From contig WGNR01000011.1 of assembly GCA_016124445.1 (NCBI GenBank), positions 62,001 to 126,000 of the forward strand: a stretch of 64,000 nucleotides of DNA, in the 5' to 3' direction. Positions 62,523 to 64,000 of the stretch are shown piece by piece (positions within the stretch are counted from its first letter, which is position 1; each line of letters begins with the position of its first letter). The notes under the pieces are model-generated. The model saw only the letters and a list, made by a program, of their open reading frames with translations. It had not been told where the DNA came from and made no database searches. The DNA comes from a bacterium (lineage in GTDB: Bacteria; Planctomycetota; Planctomycetia; Pirellulales; Pirellulaceae). Both the position numbers and the translations under genes were made by a program.

Positions 62523-64000
62523 TTGAACCTGCAAGAAAAGCTTTCCGAATATGTCCGGGCCTGCTTTACCGGAATTTGGATCGAATCACACGAGCATCAG
62601 GATGCGCTGACCGAGATCGCCCAGCTTTGCCGCGAAGAGGGCTGGGAGATGGCGTCCTGGGATATTGAATCGGGGCTCCAATCCCCGAACCAAGCGACAA
62701 CGGAGGCCGCTTCCGATCCCTTGGCCGCGGTTCGCGCGGCCGGATCACTTTCGAGTCCGGACCAGACGAACTTGATCGTCCTTCAGAACTTTCATCGGTT
62801 CGTTAACTCTGCCGAGGTAATTCAGGCCATGAACCGACAGATTCTCGCCGGCAAACAGACGCGAACCATTATGGTCGTACTCGCCCCGATTGTTCAACTC
62901 CCGCTTGAACTCGAAAAGCTGTTCGTCGTGGTAGAGCACGAAATGCCCCAACACCAACAGTTGGAAGAGATCGCCGAGGGAATTGCGACCGAAGAAGGAG
63001 AGTTCCCGGAAGGTTTGGAGCGAGAGCGGATCTTGGATGCCATGTCGGGGCTCACCCGCTACGAGGCGGAATCGGCTTGTAGCTTATCCCTCGTCCGCGA
63101 GGGCCGCCTGAGTGCTGCCACGCTCTGGGAACAAAAAAGCCAGATACTCAAGAAGAGCGGACTGCTCCAGCTCCATCGCGGACAGGACGATTTCACGGCC
63201 CTGGGTGGCCTGTCAGCCCTCAAGGAATTTTGCCGGCGTTCGCTGTCGCAGCCAACTCGCGACAATCCGCTCAAACGGCCCAAAGGCGTTCTCTTGCTGG
63301 GTGTGCCGGGAACGGGCAAGAGCGCGTTCGCCCAAGCCTTGGGCCGAGAAACGGGACGCCCCACTTTGATCCTGGACGTAGGAGCCCTCATGGGGAGCCT
63401 CCTCGGGCAAACGGAAAGCAACGTTCGCCAAGCCCTGAAGATCGCCGATGCCATGCAGCCCTGCATTCTGTTCGTCGACGAATTGGAAAAAGCCCTCAGT
63501 GGCGTTGCTGGTTCCGGGCAAGCCGACAGTGGTGTTTCGGCGCGGCTGTTTGGAACGCTGTTGAGTTGGATGAACGATCACACGAGCGACGTCTATCTGA
63601 TCGCGACCTGCAACGATATCAGTCGATTGCCACCCGAACTGAGTCGAGCGGAACGTGTAGACGCCGTCATGTTCCTTGACCTGCCTTCGCGGGAAGAGAA
63701 GGACGCGATCTGGGAACTTTACTTGCGGCATTTTGAGATTCCTCTCGAACAAGCCCGCCCTGCGGACGAGAACTTCACGGGGGCCGAGATTCGGGCCTGC
63801 TGCCGACTAGCAGCCCTCTTGGATCTACCCCTTGTGGAAGCTGCCCAAAACGTGATTCCGGTGGCGACGACCGCTTCCGAATCGATTGAGAAACTCCGTA
63901 GTTGGGCGAGTGGCCGCTGCCTCAGTGCCAGCCAGCCAGGCGTCTATCGCTATGCGAAGGCGTCGAATCGGAAACGACGAAGCGTTACTCGTGATCCTTC
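62523..64000 (+). CDS. AAA family ATPase (Ycf46-like), cut by the window end
   Basis: The frame is open from a TTG at 62523 to the right edge (492 complete codons seen). The N-terminal 200 residues match the Ycf46 N-terminal domain (WIESHEHQDALTEIAQL, LIVLQNFHRF). The AAA domain has Walker A GVPGTGKS (260-267), Walker B ILFVDELEKA (D319, E320) and a following sensor strand VYLIATCNDI. A weak AAAGG site stands before the TTG, and no ATG is nearby. In cyanobacteria Ycf46 has been linked to photosynthesis, but its role in other bacteria and mobile elements is unknown. Confidence 0.85.
   Translation, partial: MNLQEKLSEYVRACFTGIWIESHEHQDALTEIAQLCREEGWEMASWDIESGLQSPNQATTEAASDPLAAVRAAGSLSSPDQTNLIVLQNFHRFVNSAEVIQAMNRQILAGKQTRTIMVVLAPIVQLPLELEKLFVVVEHEMPQHQQLEEIAEGIATEEGEFPEGLERERILDAMSGLTRYEAESACSLSLVREGRLSAATLWEQKSQILKKSGLLQLHRGQDDFTALGGLSALKEFCRRSLSQPTRDNPLKRPKGVLLLGVPGTGKSAFAQALGRETGRPTLILDVGALMGSLLGQTESNVRQALKIADAMQPCILFVDELEKALSGVAGSGQADSGVSARLFGTLLSWMNDHTSDVYLIATCNDISRLPPELSRAERVDAVMFLDLPSREEKDAIWELYLRHFEIPLEQARPADENFTGAEIRACCRLAALLDLPLVEAAQNVIPVATTASESIEKLRSWASGRCLSASQPGVYRYAKASNRKRRSVTRDP

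Noticed and set aside
1..64000. CRISPR array or cas genes
   Set aside because: I found no run of regularly spaced repeats of CRISPR length and no Cas-like protein. The 11-bp repeats at 50356-50395 are far too short.

Overview
The window reads as a planctomycete chromosome, most like the Pirellulales (Blastopirellula, Bremerella or Rhodopirellula type). This is an inference from gene content: a DUF1549/DUF1553 cytochrome with a DUF1501 partner, a gingipain-like C25 peptidase, BamD- and LptE-like outer-membrane lipoproteins, and a serine recombinase followed by two ParB/RepB-like genes. No rRNA or complete tRNA is present, so the genus cannot be fixed.

Bases 1-36078 are ordinary dense backbone. 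From the left come an HTTM membrane protein (cut by the window edge), a TIM-barrel sugar isomerase-like protein, an M1 aminopeptidase with HEAT-like repeats, a sigma-54 two-component pair, a MoaD-like protein, an FG-GAP protein, a UbiD-type decarboxylase, a SlyD-type isomerase, a phosphatase-glyoxalase fusion, an esterase lipoprotein, a coiled-coil membrane protein, the DUF1501/DUF1553 pair and the C25 peptidase. From purA (21.5 kb) to fliM (36.1 kb) every gene points right: purA, uppS, cdsA, phoH, pgpH-like, ybeY, corC-like, recO, bamD-like, lptE, folP, proA, fliM. This run joins nucleotide, lipid, RNA-processing, repair and envelope-assembly functions.

Bases 36079-64000 are accessory and look more AT-rich. 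First is a three-gene operon with its own good promoter: an ASKHA-fold (BadF/BcrA-like) ATPase, a 717-residue protein with a possible PIN-like core, and a TIR-domain protein. I know of no described system with this composition, and it is my main candidate for a new immune system. To its right lies a 42-bp 3' fragment of a tRNA-Ala gene (41254-41295), a typical scar of tRNA-targeted integration. Its orientation places the integrated element to its right, with the intact tRNA expected beyond base 64000.

Within that region are transposase debris, a frameshifted ParB-like gene, an operon with an HNH nuclease, a zinc-ribbon metallopeptidase and a Cys-His-Asp protein, a 1217-residue protein carrying two complete SF1 helicases, a winged-helix regulator followed by four ATCAAAC repeats at exact 11-bp spacing, a large serine recombinase broken by one amber codon and two coupled ParB-like genes. 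Beyond these lie GIY-YIG and PD-(D/E)XK nucleases, a complete insertion sequence that splits a small membrane-protein gene, four tandem paralogous microproteins of about 40 residues, a DUF4238 protein, a HEPN-like protein, and a DUF1257-DUF2997-AAA module (Ycf35/Ycf46-like) whose ATPase runs off the right edge.

The strongest unexplained signals are the ASKHA/TIR operon, the helically phased repeat array and the microprotein array.
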